A stretch of DNA of 64,000 nt from Flavipsychrobacter sp. GTDB lineage: Bacteria > Bacteroidota > Bacteroidia > Chitinophagales > Chitinophagaceae. The position numbers were made by a program, and so were the translations under genes. Position 1 is the first letter of the stretch. Every line of letters starts with the position of its first letter. The notes under the pieces are model-generated. The model was not told the origin of the DNA and did not search any database. It was given only the letters and a program-made list of their open reading frames with translations. The DNA is taken from assembly GCA_016787265.1 (NCBI GenBank), contig JAEUVF010000003.1, forward strand, positions 62,001 to 126,000, in the 5' to 3' direction. Of the stretch, positions 53,712 through 62,363 are shown one piece after another.

Positions 53712-55142
53712 CTAGTACTTTCTTATGTCTTCTATTACAACGGAAACCCATTCCAGAAAAGGTTGATGAAGCAGCACATCCGGCCGAAATCCAATTTTAT
53801 CAATAGGCGCTTTGTCCGTCCAACTGGATTTCACACCTGGTACAGTTATGTAAAATAGATTCGAAGGCATATTGAGTGGAACAGGCATTCCTTCATAGTC
53901 CATCATACCAAACGTATTACTTCCGTACCGAATGGTTTTTGCTGACTGTTTGGTCAGAAAAAAGAAATACTCTGCTGAGCTGCCACAACGATCATCTACA
54001 ATCAAGGCAATTTTTTTGGGATACCTGGTAACTGAATCCAAAGGAAAACGAACTCCGGGGATAGGATAAAAGGATTCTTTTGTAACAGGCAATTCTTTAT
54101 ACGCTTTCTTATATTGTTCCAAAATTTCTTCAGGAAAATATTTCTGGTATTCTTCCGGGATCGGCCCGGTTGCAAAGGGGGCCAGATCCGCCAGTTTTAA
54201 TTTTACATTATCGGGGGACACCCGCACCAGCGAAGGAGCCTGCTCAATCGGATTAGTCATCAAATAGGGCAAAAGTGAGACCCATCCGGTACTTCCTCCA
54301 CTATTTCCTCTCAGGTCAATTAATAAATACGGCCGGCTTCTGATTGCAGAATCATGAGCAGCAACTAATTCTGCGATTTGTTGCTCATTATTTTGGAAAG
54401 AAGAAATTCTTAGATAAGCAATATCTGCAGCAGGTTCTTCATAAAATAATCCTTTGTATTGATTCCAGTCACGAATCTCCTTCCGCTCCCGATCATCAAT
54501 ACCTGAAGTTATCATTTTGCTGTATAAAGTAGTATTCCAGAACTGAAGCAAATTACCATAATGCTTTACAGGAACGGAGGTACTTAAAAAGCTATCAAAT
54601 TCTTTCACATACAATTTTTCTCCAGCTTGCTGAATCGTAAAATAAACAAATCCAACTGGTAAGGTATCTGTTTTTGAAGACAGTCGCACACCCTGATAAA
54701 AACCTGGTTTTGCTTGAATGATAGCCACCTTGGCTGCGGAATCGGAACGAATCCAAATCCCTTCCAGATCGGAACGCCGATCTTTTTTGAAATATTGATT
54801 CAGATTTTCCTCCGTAATAGAGAGTACCAGACTATCCTCATCCTTTTCTGCTGCATAGGAAACGATGAAATGTTTATCATAAAAAAAACGAACATAAGAC
54901 GCCAGCAATTCATAACATGCTTTGTGGGTTATAGCAGTAGGTGCAGCTTTCCTTAAAGAGCTAACCAATTTACTGTAAGCAGCAAGTCGGCGGCCTTTCA
55001 CTTTTTCAGGATAACCAGCATAATTCTGCTCTGTTTTTGCAATTAATGTATCCAGATTGGCTGTACAATCGCAAAGCATTGCCTGGCTATATCCTGAAAC
55101 GCTCAACAGCACAATGCATAAAAAAAGAATTACTATTTTCAT
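53712..55142 (-). CDS. Exported S41-family peptidase
   Basis: 476 aa. Signal peptide MKIVILFLCIVLLSVSGYSQ (the frame extends to 55163, but this ATG gives a clean signal). The tail-specific protease core is ADIAYLRISSF, YLLIDLRGNSGGSTGW, and IALIVDDRCGSSAEYFFFL with the nucleophilic Ser in GSSAE. No clear PDZ domain is visible. Probably a periplasmic or surface protease; target unknown. 'CDCTANLDTLI' at the mature N terminus is Cys-rich and might be a lipidation alternative. Confidence 0.88.
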   Translation of the reverse strand: MKIVILFLCIVLLSVSGYSQAMLCDCTANLDTLIAKTEQNYAGYPEKVKGRRLAAYSKLVSSLRKAAPTAITHKACYELLASYVRFFYDKHFIVSYAAEKDEDSLVLSITEENLNQYFKKDRRSDLEGIWIRSDSAAKVAIIQAKPGFYQGVRLSSKTDTLPVGFVYFTIQQAGEKLYVKEFDSFLSTSVPVKHYGNLLQFWNTTLYSKMITSGIDDRERKEIRDWNQYKGLFYEEPAADIAYLRISSFQNNEQQIAELVAAHDSAIRSRPYLLIDLRGNSGGSTGWVSLLPYLMTNPIEQAPSLVRVSPDNVKLKLADLAPFATGPIPEEYQKYFPEEILEQYKKAYKELPVTKESFYPIPGVRFPLDSVTRYPKKIALIVDDRCGSSAEYFFFLTKQSAKTIRYGSNTFGMMDYEGMPVPLNMPSNLFYITVPGVKSSWTDKAPIDKIGFRPDVLLHQPFLEWVSVVIEDIRKY

Positions 55143-55164
55143 AAATCTATTTGCTTGTAACAAC

Positions 55165-55524
55165 TCATTTTACACCCTCCTTCAACCCCTTCTCCTTCAT
55201 TTTCTTAAGGCCATAATTCCGGATTGCTTCAATTACCGGAATAACATCCTTACCTTTTTTGGTAATGGAGTACTCCACCCGGGGAGGTACTTCAGCATAC
55301 ACTTTTCTTGTTATCAATTCATGCTTTTCCAGTTCCTTTAATTGGCTGGATAACATTTTATCCGTGATATGCGGAAGTGCTTTACGGATCTCCCCATACC
55401 GCATGGTGCGCTGGTTAAGCCGCCATAAGATGGGCATCTTCGAGGTACCACCAATAAAATGCATCGCAAATTCAACCGGATTATAATACACTTTGTGTTC
55501 GTAAATAAAGTCAGGCATAATCAT
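55165..55524 (-). CDS. HxlR-family transcriptional regulator
   Basis: 119 aa winged helix. YYNPVEFAMHFIGGTSKMPILWRLNQRTMRYGEIRKALPHITDKMLSSQLKELEKHEL matches HxlR; the RVEYSITKKG wing follows. The usual Cys near the N terminus (redox/aldehyde sensing in HypR/YodB) is absent. Divergent from the NAD(P)-binding oxidoreductase gene and probably its regulator. It ends 22 bases before the S41 peptidase ATG, so both may be cotranscribed. Confidence 0.92.
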   Translation of the reverse strand: MIMPDFIYEHKVYYNPVEFAMHFIGGTSKMPILWRLNQRTMRYGEIRKALPHITDKMLSSQLKELEKHELITRKVYAEVPPRVEYSITKKGKDVIPVIEAIRNYGLKKMKEKGLKEGVK

Positions 55525-55525
55525 T

Positions 55526-55560
55526 ACTATCCAATTAGATAGTGACTATCAAATTAGATA
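55526..55560. promoter_or_regulatory. Tandem HxlR-type operators
   Basis: Two direct copies, ACTATCCAATTAGATA (55526-55541) and ACTATCAAATTAGATA (55545-55560), 19 bases apart start to start. Each is itself a TATC-N6-GATA palindrome. They sit immediately upstream of the HxlR ATG and before the divergent oxidoreductase gene, as expected for autoregulation. Confidence 0.8.
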
Positions 55561-55610
55561 TAATATTCCGAATCACCGGCAAATGAACCAACTTTAAAAC
55601 AAAAAGCAGT

Positions 55611-56228
55611 ATGAAAATTGCAATTATCGGAACCGGAAATGTAGGAGGTGCACTGGCAACCAAATGGGCAAAGGCCGGACATGAAATTTTTCTTGGAGTT
55701 CAGGACCTTAATACATTCAAAGGTCAGGACTTGCTGAAGAATCCGAATACCTTGGCAATGCCCGTTCAGGAAGCAGTTGCAGCTGCGGAATGCATACTGC
55801 TTGCCACTCCGGCGCCAGCAGCCATAGATGTTGCCAAAAGCCTTGGCGATACCAACGGGAAAATAATCATTGATGCGATGAACATCATTATGAAAAAAGG
55901 ACCAGCCGGTTTTACCACTACCGCCGATGCAATCCTGGCCAATACTTCCACCCGTGATATCGTAAAATGTTTTAACACTACCGGTTTTAATAATATGGTC
56001 AATCCAATGTATGGTGATTCAGCCCTGGATCTCTTTGTAGCCGGAGATAGTACCAAAGGCAAGGAAGCTGCCAAACAGTTAGCAAAAGATGCTGGCTTTG
56101 CAAACTGCTATGATATTGGAGGAAACGACAAATTCGAATTGATGGAACAATTCGCCTGGTTCTGGATCAACCTGGCAATGTTCCAGGGACAGGGAAGGGA
56201 AATTGGTTTTAAATTATTGAAGCGATAA
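55611..56228 (+). CDS. NADPH-dependent F420 reductase-like oxidoreductase
   Basis: 205 aa with an N-terminal Rossmann motif KIAIIGTGNVGGALATKWAKAGHEIFLG and the conserved KCFNTTGFNNMVNP segment. This is the F420H2:NADP oxidoreductase-like fold (NAD_binding_10/F420 group). Most Bacteroidota lack F420, so the actual substrate is probably another small molecule or quinone. Divergent from HxlR; HxlR regulators often control such electrophile-responsive reductases. Confidence 0.87.
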   Translation: MKIAIIGTGNVGGALATKWAKAGHEIFLGVQDLNTFKGQDLLKNPNTLAMPVQEAVAAAECILLATPAPAAIDVAKSLGDTNGKIIIDAMNIIMKKGPAGFTTTADAILANTSTRDIVKCFNTTGFNNMVNPMYGDSALDLFVAGDSTKGKEAAKQLAKDAGFANCYDIGGNDKFELMEQFAWFWINLAMFQGQGREIGFKLLKR

Positions 56229-56235
56229 AAGCCTG

Positions 56236-56991
56236 CTAAAAAAACTCATCCAAAATTGTATAAAACCGAAGTTTTTTTTCGTCCATGTAAGTTAACCCAT
56301 AATGCTGTAAAAAAAGAGGAATTAGTTCTTCAAGACTTTCATGTTTCAGACTCCTTATCGCAAGCGATAAATCCTGGTAACGATCCGCTACCCCAGCCCG
56401 GCCCATATCAATAAAAGCAGCTACTACTCCCTCGCGTACAATCAGATTATCCGGACAATAATCGCCGTGTGTAAATACGAGGTCTGCTTCTATTGGTTTG
56501 TATCTAGTCAGCTCATCCCACAATTGCTCCGCGGTATAATTCCGGAACTCCTCTTCAAAATCTGTTGCATCCACGCAGCCATTCTCTATCCGAATCCGGA
56601 CTTCTTTCAATCTGGTATCGAGAGAATACTCGGGTGCATCCGAGTCAGGAGTTACTTCGTGTAGTGTTCTTAATGCCTTCGCATAAATCCGAACCCATTG
56701 TTCAGTTGCAGGAAGTTCAGCCAATGTATTACCATTTATCCATTCGACACAAAGCCATTCGGTAGTGTCATCCTCCTGGAAAAAATGAACAGCAGGTACA
56801 GGAACCTTTCCAGCCAACCATTCATACACAAGGAAATTATGCTGAAGCGTTTTAGCAGCTGCTGTTTTAGTTGCACCCTTAAGCACATACATTTGCTCCT
56901 GTTCATCTTTAACAAGAAATAAACTGGCAGCACTACCACCTTTCAATTGCTTTACCAGTTTCAATCCAGCAGGAAATCTGTTTGAATTCAT
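56236..56991 (-). CDS. APH(3')-like aminoglycoside/kanosamine-type phosphotransferase
   Basis: 251 aa. The nucleotide domain has KQLKGGSAASLFLV and the Lys region YVLKGATK. Catalytic Brenner motif HGDYCPDNLIV and metal/substrate loop FIDMGRAGVADRYQDLSLAIRSL both match APH(3') enzymes. The C-terminal LRFYTILDEFF is also typical of that family. Distant chromosomal relatives may act on other small molecules, and resistance is not proven. It is 7 bases from the convergent oxidoreductase stop. The 286-base upstream gap 56992-57277 is AT-rich and shows only short inverted repeats. Confidence 0.87.
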   Translation of the reverse strand: MNSNRFPAGLKLVKQLKGGSAASLFLVKDEQEQMYVLKGATKTAAAKTLQHNFLVYEWLAGKVPVPAVHFFQEDDTTEWLCVEWINGNTLAELPATEQWVRIYAKALRTLHEVTPDSDAPEYSLDTRLKEVRIRIENGCVDATDFEEEFRNYTAEQLWDELTRYKPIEADLVFTHGDYCPDNLIVREGVVAAFIDMGRAGVADRYQDLSLAIRSLKHESLEELIPLFLQHYGLTYMDEKKLRFYTILDEFF

Positions 56992-57277
56992 ACCATCAAT
57001 ATAAATAGAACACTACACAAAAGTCAATTCTGTCAGTAGAGAGATTTGTATCAAATACAACCGATTAATTCCACACACAAAAAAAACAACTCAAAACTGT
57101 TTAAGGAAAATCAAAATAAACGACGGTAAATATAATATTTAAAAAACCTTCAAACTATTTGAAAGCTGAATCCAACCGAAATAATTTCCAACTTTTCTCA
57201 TTTTTCATGATATGTTAAATTAGTTATGCAGAAACCCGGTGGCATGGTTTTAGAAAGGATGTTACAAAACATAAAAC

Positions 57278-57655
57278 ATGAAAAACATTCTTAAATTAAT
57301 GAGCGTATTGCTGATAGGAAGTCTTGTCTTTATTTCCTGTAGCAAGAAAGATGATCCTACCGATAACAATCTGTTCGTAGGTTCCTATGAAGGAAGCATT
57401 GGATATGTAAAGCAGGGAGAAAACAAATCCACTGACAATGGTAAAGTTACTGTGGTAAAAGTTGGCAACAACTACAATTTCGTATTTTCAGATGGCATTC
57501 CGGATCTGAAAGGAGTACAGTTTAAAAGTGACGGTGCCACAGCTGTTGTATCTGTAGATAATGATGAATCAAAAATGATTCGTATTACGGCCAATGAGCT
57601 TACTATCGCTTACACAAAAGATGGAGAAGCATGGGTTGCGAATTGTACGAGATAA
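57278..57655 (+). CDS. Small hypothetical lipoprotein
   Basis: 125 aa. Lipoprotein signal MKNILKLMSVLLIGSLVFISCSKKDD. The mature domain is beta-rich (FVGSYEGSIGYVKQGENKS ... TVVKVGNNYNFVFSDGIPDLKGVQFKS), of the small lipocalin-like kind. Own terminator at 57664. Function unknown. Confidence 0.75.
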   Translation: MKNILKLMSVLLIGSLVFISCSKKDDPTDNNLFVGSYEGSIGYVKQGENKSTDNGKVTVVKVGNNYNFVFSDGIPDLKGVQFKSDGATAVVSVDNDESKMIRITANELTIAYTKDGEAWVANCTR

Positions 57656-57663
57656 ACGTTCAA

Positions 57664-57693
57664 GAAGCCTGAGTAATTCCTCAGGCTTCATTT
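57664..57693 (+). terminator. Terminator of the small lipoprotein gene
   Basis: GAAGCCTGAG (57664-57673) and CTCAGGCTTC (57680-57689) with ATTTATTCTTTT following; the T-tract is imperfect. Confidence 0.8.
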
Positions 57694-57711
57694 ATTCTTT
57701 TCTATCTGATT

Positions 57712-58059
57712 TTATCTTATTGCGTAGTGCGGGCAGGTCTTTTTTGTATTGATCAGGATCCCAGGACATAAGGTATTGCTTATCATATCCCAGGCGATCT
57801 GACTTCCGTAGACCTGATCCAGTCCTTGTCTGAAGGCAACACGATCCTCCCTATCCACGATTCTCATCGAATCCATCACAACCCTCATTTCTACTGAATG
57901 ATATCCATACGTATCCCGGTAATAGGACATTCTGTTACGCCATTGCTGATCGTCACTATAAACCTCATCAGGAATTTTTGAAAGTGAATCTTTTACCTGA
58001 GCGCTGGCATTAAGGGAAAAAATCAACAGGAACAATGCTATCGGAATACATCTCAGCAT
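57712..58059 (-). CDS. Small secreted hypothetical protein
   Basis: 115 aa. Signal peptide MLRCIPIALFLLIFSLNASAQ. The mature part is helical and rich in Arg/Asp (QQWRNRMSYYRDTYGYHSVEMRVVMDSMRIVDREDRVAFR). This pattern, including the 'D..N/D...I' spacing, resembles small Bacteroidota proteins of the DUF6624 kind, but I cannot confirm it. Probably cotranscribed with the next upstream lipoprotein gene (63 bases). Confidence 0.65.
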   Translation of the reverse strand: MLRCIPIALFLLIFSLNASAQVKDSLSKIPDEVYSDDQQWRNRMSYYRDTYGYHSVEMRVVMDSMRIVDREDRVAFRQGLDQVYGSQIAWDMISNTLCPGILINTKKTCPHYAIR

Positions 58060-58122
58060 GCTATTCAGATTAATTACAACAGATTGTCTGCAAATAATGA
58101 AGCTGGACTTATCTGAAGAAGA

Positions 58123-58701
58123 TTAATACTTCACATCAAACCTGCCATCTGAAACAACCAGCGAATCATTAAGATATGTCCCATTCAGTGAATATTCCAT
58201 TTTCCTGAATAATTTACCATAAAATTCTCCGGAAACAATTTTTTGAACCGTATCCAGTTTGGTTATGATTACTGTAAAATCGGGATCTACATGTGATTGC
58301 CGATAACCAGTATTATCAGGAATTCTATACAAACTGCCATAAGAAAGATCTCCTTTTTTCAAACTATAGATTCCTGTCTTTCCTGCGTCGGTTACAACAG
58401 TTAAGGCAAATTGCTCAACTTTGAGCGTTGCAGAATCATTCTTCAGATACCTTGCCGATACAATACCCAGCTGACCGGTTGCAGCATTATATGAAGCAAA
58501 TAAAGCTTCGTGACAACTCCAGGGAAGACAAACTCTTTTTCCATCACTTACCCAACTCTTTTTATTCAGGTGAAAACCAAAGGTATTTAGCCCTTCCTGC
58601 GATTTTTCCGGAAGTGGGACATTTATTTCAGGATCCTCTTTTTTACAGGCAAACAGAAAACTAATCAGGCAAAGTATGGATACAGAATACAGTTTTGACA
58701 T
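58123..58701 (-). CDS. DUF6252-like lipoprotein
   Basis: 192 aa. Lipoprotein signal (LCLISFLFACKKEDPEINV). NTFGFHLNKKSWVSDGKRVCLPW matches the opening motif of DUF6252-type proteins (NTFGxxVNGKxW), and the rest is a beta-sandwich-like domain. Two Cys in the mature part could form a disulphide. Function unknown. Confidence 0.75.
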   Translation of the reverse strand: MSKLYSVSILCLISFLFACKKEDPEINVPLPEKSQEGLNTFGFHLNKKSWVSDGKRVCLPWSCHEALFASYNAATGQLGIVSARYLKNDSATLKVEQFALTVVTDAGKTGIYSLKKGDLSYGSLYRIPDNTGYRQSHVDPDFTVIITKLDTVQKIVSGEFYGKLFRKMEYSLNGTYLNDSLVVSDGRFDVKY

Positions 58702-58782
58702 AGATACGGAAATAATTTAGGGAAATTCTGATACAATGGCACAAAATAAACATTCAGAAATGAACTTGCAAGCACCCACCCC

Positions 58783-58817
58783 AATTCCTAATTCTTAAAT
58801 CATAATTCTTAATTCTC
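58783..58817. repeat. Heptameric tandem repeat at the 3' end of the ywbE-like gene
   Basis: Five units on the + strand: AATTCCT, AATTCTT, AAATCAT, AATTCTT, AATTCTC. They include the TAA stop and the last codon (Asn) of the YwbE-like gene, read on the minus strand. A different unit sequence from the GTGAAAA tracts but the same 7-nt length and position. Confidence 0.75.
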
Positions 58818-59012
58818 CCTCACCTCAGTTTCGGCTACACGACCAATTTGGCCATCTTCGAGGCGGACCTTGATGCCGCGGGAATGGAAGGCGGCGGAGG
58901 TAAGAATATCTTTGACAATGCCGTACGTCAAACGGCCTGAACGCTGGTCTTTTTTCAGGATGATCGCTACTTCCTGACCGGGATAAATGTTTTTACGATA
59001 CTGGCCGTCCAT
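58809..59012 (-). CDS. YwbE-family protein
   Basis: 67 aa, DUF2196/YwbE: YPGQEVAIILKKDQRSGRLTYGIVKDILTSAAFHSRGIKVRLEDGQIGRV. A small KOW-like beta barrel, probably RNA- or ribosome-associated, with unknown role. The last residue (Asn) and the stop lie within a heptamer repeat. 13 bases after the 82-aa gene. Confidence 0.85.
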   Translation of the reverse strand: MDGQYRKNIYPGQEVAIILKKDQRSGRLTYGIVKDILTSAAFHSRGIKVRLEDGQIGRVAETEVREN

Positions 59013-59025
59013 AGAAAATCACTGC

Positions 59026-59274
59026 TTAACATTCGGAATAATCAGATGAAAAGAGGCCATTGAGCGCGTAGATCTGATCGATGGGAATTTCTAAACCGCT
59101 ATCGAGTTGAAGAAATTGGCGGTTGTCTTTTGAATATACCTTCGTAATAATTCCGCTGGCACGGGTTACGCCGGAGTCTTCATAAAGCAAGGAGGCCTTT
59201 TGTTGAGTCTGGTGCAGCTCAACAACCAACTTATAAAAACTGCCTTTGGGAGGCAAGGTTTCACGAAGGTCCAT
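59026..59274 (-). CDS. Hypothetical 82-aa protein
   Basis: Small soluble beta-rich protein (YKLVVELHQTQQKASLLYEDSGVTRASGIITKVYSKDNRQFLQLDSGLEIPIDQIYALNG), possibly an SH3/Sm-like barrel. No signal peptide. Position between the pentose operon and ywbE may mean shared transcription with ywbE only. No family recognised. Confidence 0.65.
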   Translation of the reverse strand: MDLRETLPPKGSFYKLVVELHQTQQKASLLYEDSGVTRASGIITKVYSKDNRQFLQLDSGLEIPIDQIYALNGLFSSDYSEC

Positions 59275-59280
59275 ATTGAT

Positions 59281-59318
59281 AATTTTACCGGCCGGGAGTT
59301 CACCCGACCGGTAAAATT
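59281..59318. repeat. Inverted repeat containing the CACCCGACCGG element
   Basis: AATTTTACCGG (59281-59291) and CCGGTAAAATT (59308-59318) form a perfect 11-bp stem over a 16-base loop. CACCCGACCGGT (59301-59311) matches the argB-argE repeat at 7831. It lies just after the transketolase C-half stop and may act as a 3' hairpin, but no U-run follows. Confidence 0.75.
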
Positions 59319-59322
59319 AAAA

Positions 59323-60276
59323 CTATTTACGGGCAATCACCTGCTTCACTTTCTCCACAATCGCAGCGGCATTCAGGCCATACTTTTCCATCAACTGCGC
59401 AGGTGTACCACTTTCACCGAAAGAATTGTCAACACCGACCATTTCAACAGGAGTTGGACGTTTTCGACTCAACAATTGACAAACGGCATCTCCCAAACCA
59501 CCGTTCAACTGATGCTCTTCAGCATTTACCATACAACCTGTTTTTTCCACTGATTTCAAAATCGCTTCTTCATCCAGCGGCTTGATGGTGTGAATATTGA
59601 TGATCTCTGCATCGATTCCCTCCTGCTCCAGTATTTCACCTGCCTGGATTGCTTCCCATACCAGGTGACCCGTTGCTACAATCGTAACATCCTTTCCTTC
59701 ATTTACCATCCACGCTTTACCGATCACAAACTCCTGGTTGGGATCCGTAAACACAGGCACCACTGGTCTGCCAAAGCGCAGGTAAGCCGGTCCTACATGA
59801 TCCGCCAGGGCAATGGTTGCCGCCTTGGTCTGGTTATAATCACAGGGATTGATCACTGTCATCTCCGGCATGGAACGCATCATTGCCAGGTCTTCCAGTA
59901 TCTGGTGCGTGGCACCATCTTCTCCCAGTGTTAATCCCGCATGCGATACTGCAATTTTTACATTCGCACCGGAATAAGCTACACTCTGACGAATCTGGTC
60001 ATATACTCGTCCCGATCCAAAATTGGCAAATGTTGTGGCATACGGCACATAGCCCGCAATGGCGAGCCCTGCCGCTACTCCAATCATATTGGCCTCCGCA
60101 ATGCCACACTGCACAAAGCGATCCGGATTTTCTTTGATAAAAGCATCCAGTTTCAAAGAAGCCACCAGGTCAGCACAAAGCGCCATTACATTGGGGTGCG
60201 ACTTGCCCAATTCAGCCATCCCCGCACCAAAGCCCGATCTTGTATCTTTCTTTTCCGTATAGGTATATTTCTTCAT
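59323..60276 (-). CDS. Transketolase, C-terminal half
   Basis: 317 aa. Pyrimidine-binding domain of transketolase (GFGAGMAELGKSHPNVMALCADLVASLKLDAF, FVQCGIAEANMIGVAAGLAI, VAYSGANVKIAVSHAGLTLGEDGATHQILEDLAMMRSMP) and the C-terminal domain (VTIVATGHLVWEAIQAGEIL). The N half is the preceding gene, 18 bases upstream. Together they should form a two-subunit enzyme with TPP bound at the interface, as in known split transketolases. It links xylulose-5-phosphate to glycolysis. Confidence 0.93.
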   Translation of the reverse strand: MKKYTYTEKKDTRSGFGAGMAELGKSHPNVMALCADLVASLKLDAFIKENPDRFVQCGIAEANMIGVAAGLAIAGYVPYATTFANFGSGRVYDQIRQSVAYSGANVKIAVSHAGLTLGEDGATHQILEDLAMMRSMPEMTVINPCDYNQTKAATIALADHVGPAYLRFGRPVVPVFTDPNQEFVIGKAWMVNEGKDVTIVATGHLVWEAIQAGEILEQEGIDAEIINIHTIKPLDEEAILKSVEKTGCMVNAEEHQLNGGLGDAVCQLLSRKRPTPVEMVGVDNSFGESGTPAQLMEKYGLNAAAIVEKVKQVIARK

Positions 60277-60294
60277 GATTTGCTGCTTGCTTGG

Positions 60295-61161
60295 TTAATA
60301 ATCCCCGAGGGTTTCCGGCAACTGTGCCAGGGCTGCTGCCAATTGTTCATCATTTGGCGCGGTTCCATGCCACTTGTGTGTGTGCATCATGAAATCCACT
60401 CCTGCACCCATCTCGGTTTTCATCAAAATCACCACAGGCTGTCCCTTACCCAATAAGGCTTTGGCTGCTGCCAGCGCATCCAGCACCTGCTGCATATCAT
60501 TACCATCCAACAGGTCCACAGTGAGCCAGCCAAAAGCTTCGTACTTGGCTTTCAGATCACGATTGTCCATTACTTTATCCGTGCTGCCATCAATCTGCTG
60601 TTTGTTCCAGTCTACTATGGCTACAAGGTTGTCCAGCTTGTAATGTGGTGCAAACTGGGCTGCTTCCCAAATCTGCCCTTCCTGCTGTTCGCCATCACCC
60701 ATCAATACATATACAATGCGATCTTCTTTCCTTAATTTCTTCGCATAAGCGGCTCCGTTAGCTACAGACAATCCCTGTCCCAATGAACCGGATGCAATTC
60801 TGATACCCGGTAAATGTTCATGCGTGGCAGGATGGCCCTGCAAACGGGAATTGATTTTACGAAATGTAGCCATCTCTTTTATATCGAAATAACCGCGTCT
60901 TGCCAGCACCGAATAAAATAGTGGTGAGATATGACCGTTAGACAAAAAAAACAGGTCCTCTCCTTTTGCTTCCCGCGAGAAATTCAGAAAGCCATCCGCT
61001 CCTTTGCTCTCATCAATTTTCATTTCATGGAAATACAGGGCAGTTACCAGGTCGGTACATCCCAGTGAGCCACCCGGGTGACCCGATTGACAACCATGCA
61101 CCATGCGCACGATATCCCGTCGCACCTGTGCCGCTGTCGTCTTCAGTTCTTCTACTTTCAT
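60295..61161 (-). CDS. Transketolase, N-terminal half
   Basis: 288 aa. TPP-binding domain: MVHGCQSGHPGGSLGCTDLVTALYF, GSLGQGLSVANGAAYAKKL, and the TPP motif GDGEQQEGQIWEAAQFAPHYKLDN, followed by DWNKQQIDG. Complete by itself with a normal stop; the C half starts separately, so this is a split enzyme rather than a frameshift. Starts 12 bases after uxuA. Confidence 0.93.
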   Translation of the reverse strand: MKVEELKTTAAQVRRDIVRMVHGCQSGHPGGSLGCTDLVTALYFHEMKIDESKGADGFLNFSREAKGEDLFFLSNGHISPLFYSVLARRGYFDIKEMATFRKINSRLQGHPATHEHLPGIRIASGSLGQGLSVANGAAYAKKLRKEDRIVYVLMGDGEQQEGQIWEAAQFAPHYKLDNLVAIVDWNKQQIDGSTDKVMDNRDLKAKYEAFGWLTVDLLDGNDMQQVLDALAAAKALLGKGQPVVILMKTEMGAGVDFMMHTHKWHGTAPNDEQLAAALAQLPETLGDY

Positions 61162-61173
61162 GTTTGGTTTGGT

Positions 61174-62343
61174 TTATGTCGTCATTGCCCGGTGAAGCGC
61201 GTATTCCACGCCTCTTATTTCCGCCAGCCCCTTTAACCGGCCTATTGCGGAATAACCCGGATAGGTTTTTTTCTTCAAATCATCCAACATCTGGTGACCA
61301 TGATCCGGCCTCATCGGTAGCGATACCCCCCTTCGCTGCTGGATTTTCAGCACTTCTTTAATTACTTCATACATATCGGTATCTCCACCCAGGTGATCGG
61401 CTTCATAAAAATTACCTTCCTCATCCCGTTTGGTATTCCGGATATGTAAAAAATGTACTGAATCGCCAAAGCGTTTGAGCATGGCCGGCACATTATTATC
61501 CTGTCTTGCCCCAAAGGATCCCGTACAAAAACAGAGTCCGTTGGCCGGCGAAGGTACGGCTTCCAGCAAATCTGCAGCATCCTGCTCGGTGCTCATGATT
61601 CTTGGCAGCCCCAATACAGGGTATGGCGGGTCATCCGGATGGATGGCCATCTTAATTCCAGCGTCCTCCGCTACAGGGACCACCTGTTTCAGAAAATAAA
61701 ACAGATGCTCCTTAAGAGCAGCCGCAGTGATGCCTTTATACTTTTCAAGCTCAGTCAGCACCTGTGCAGCAGTAAAGGAGTCATCGCTACCCGGAAGACC
61801 CAGCATCATATTACTGAAAAGATGCTGCTGTTCTGCATCAGTCATACTTTCATAGCGCTGCTTTGCTTTGGCCACCTGCTCTTGAGTATATTCTTTTTCC
61901 GCACCTGGCCTGCCTAGCAAATACAGATCAAATACCAGGTAATCGAGCCGGTTAAAATACAACATGGTACTGCCATCCCCTTTGGGATAATACACATCGG
62001 TTCGCAACCAGTCCAGTACCGGCATGAAATTGTAGGTTACTACTTTGATCCCTTCCGCAGCCAGGTTACGCAGACTTTCCTTGTAATTTTCGATATGGCG
62101 ATGAAAATCGCCCGATTGGCGTTTGATATCATCGCTTACTGGCAGACTCTCTACAACCGTCCAGCTCATGCCCCCGGCCTCTATGAGTTGCTTACGTTCA
62201 GCAATAGCCGAAACAGGCCATATTTCTCCTACGGGTATCTGGTGTAAAGCGGTAACAACGCCGGCACAGCCCGACTGACGGATGTCTGATAAACGAACTA
62301 CGTCATTCGGACCATACCAGCGCATGGTTTGATGCATCAACAT
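61174..62343 (-). CDS. uxuA: Mannonate dehydratase
   Basis: 389 aa. UxuA family: TMRWYGPNDVVRLSDIRQSGCAGVVTALHQIPVGEIWP at the N terminus, AIHPDDPPYPVLGLPRIMST with metal His, and CFCTGSFGARQDNNVPAMLKRFGDSVHFLHIRN. Converts D-mannonate to 2-keto-3-deoxygluconate in glucuronate breakdown. Intact and of normal length. Its place in a xylose operon fits use of glucuronoxylan. Confidence 0.96.
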   Translation of the reverse strand: MLMHQTMRWYGPNDVVRLSDIRQSGCAGVVTALHQIPVGEIWPVSAIAERKQLIEAGGMSWTVVESLPVSDDIKRQSGDFHRHIENYKESLRNLAAEGIKVVTYNFMPVLDWLRTDVYYPKGDGSTMLYFNRLDYLVFDLYLLGRPGAEKEYTQEQVAKAKQRYESMTDAEQQHLFSNMMLGLPGSDDSFTAAQVLTELEKYKGITAAALKEHLFYFLKQVVPVAEDAGIKMAIHPDDPPYPVLGLPRIMSTEQDAADLLEAVPSPANGLCFCTGSFGARQDNNVPAMLKRFGDSVHFLHIRNTKRDEEGNFYEADHLGGDTDMYEVIKEVLKIQQRRGVSLPMRPDHGHQMLDDLKKKTYPGYSAIGRLKGLAEIRGVEYALHRAMTT

Positions 62344-62363
62344 ATTGGTTTGGTTTGATGCCG

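Noticed and set aside
60277..60294. Frameshift in a single transketolase
   Set aside because: Each half has its own stop or start and complete domain boundaries; split transketolases are known.
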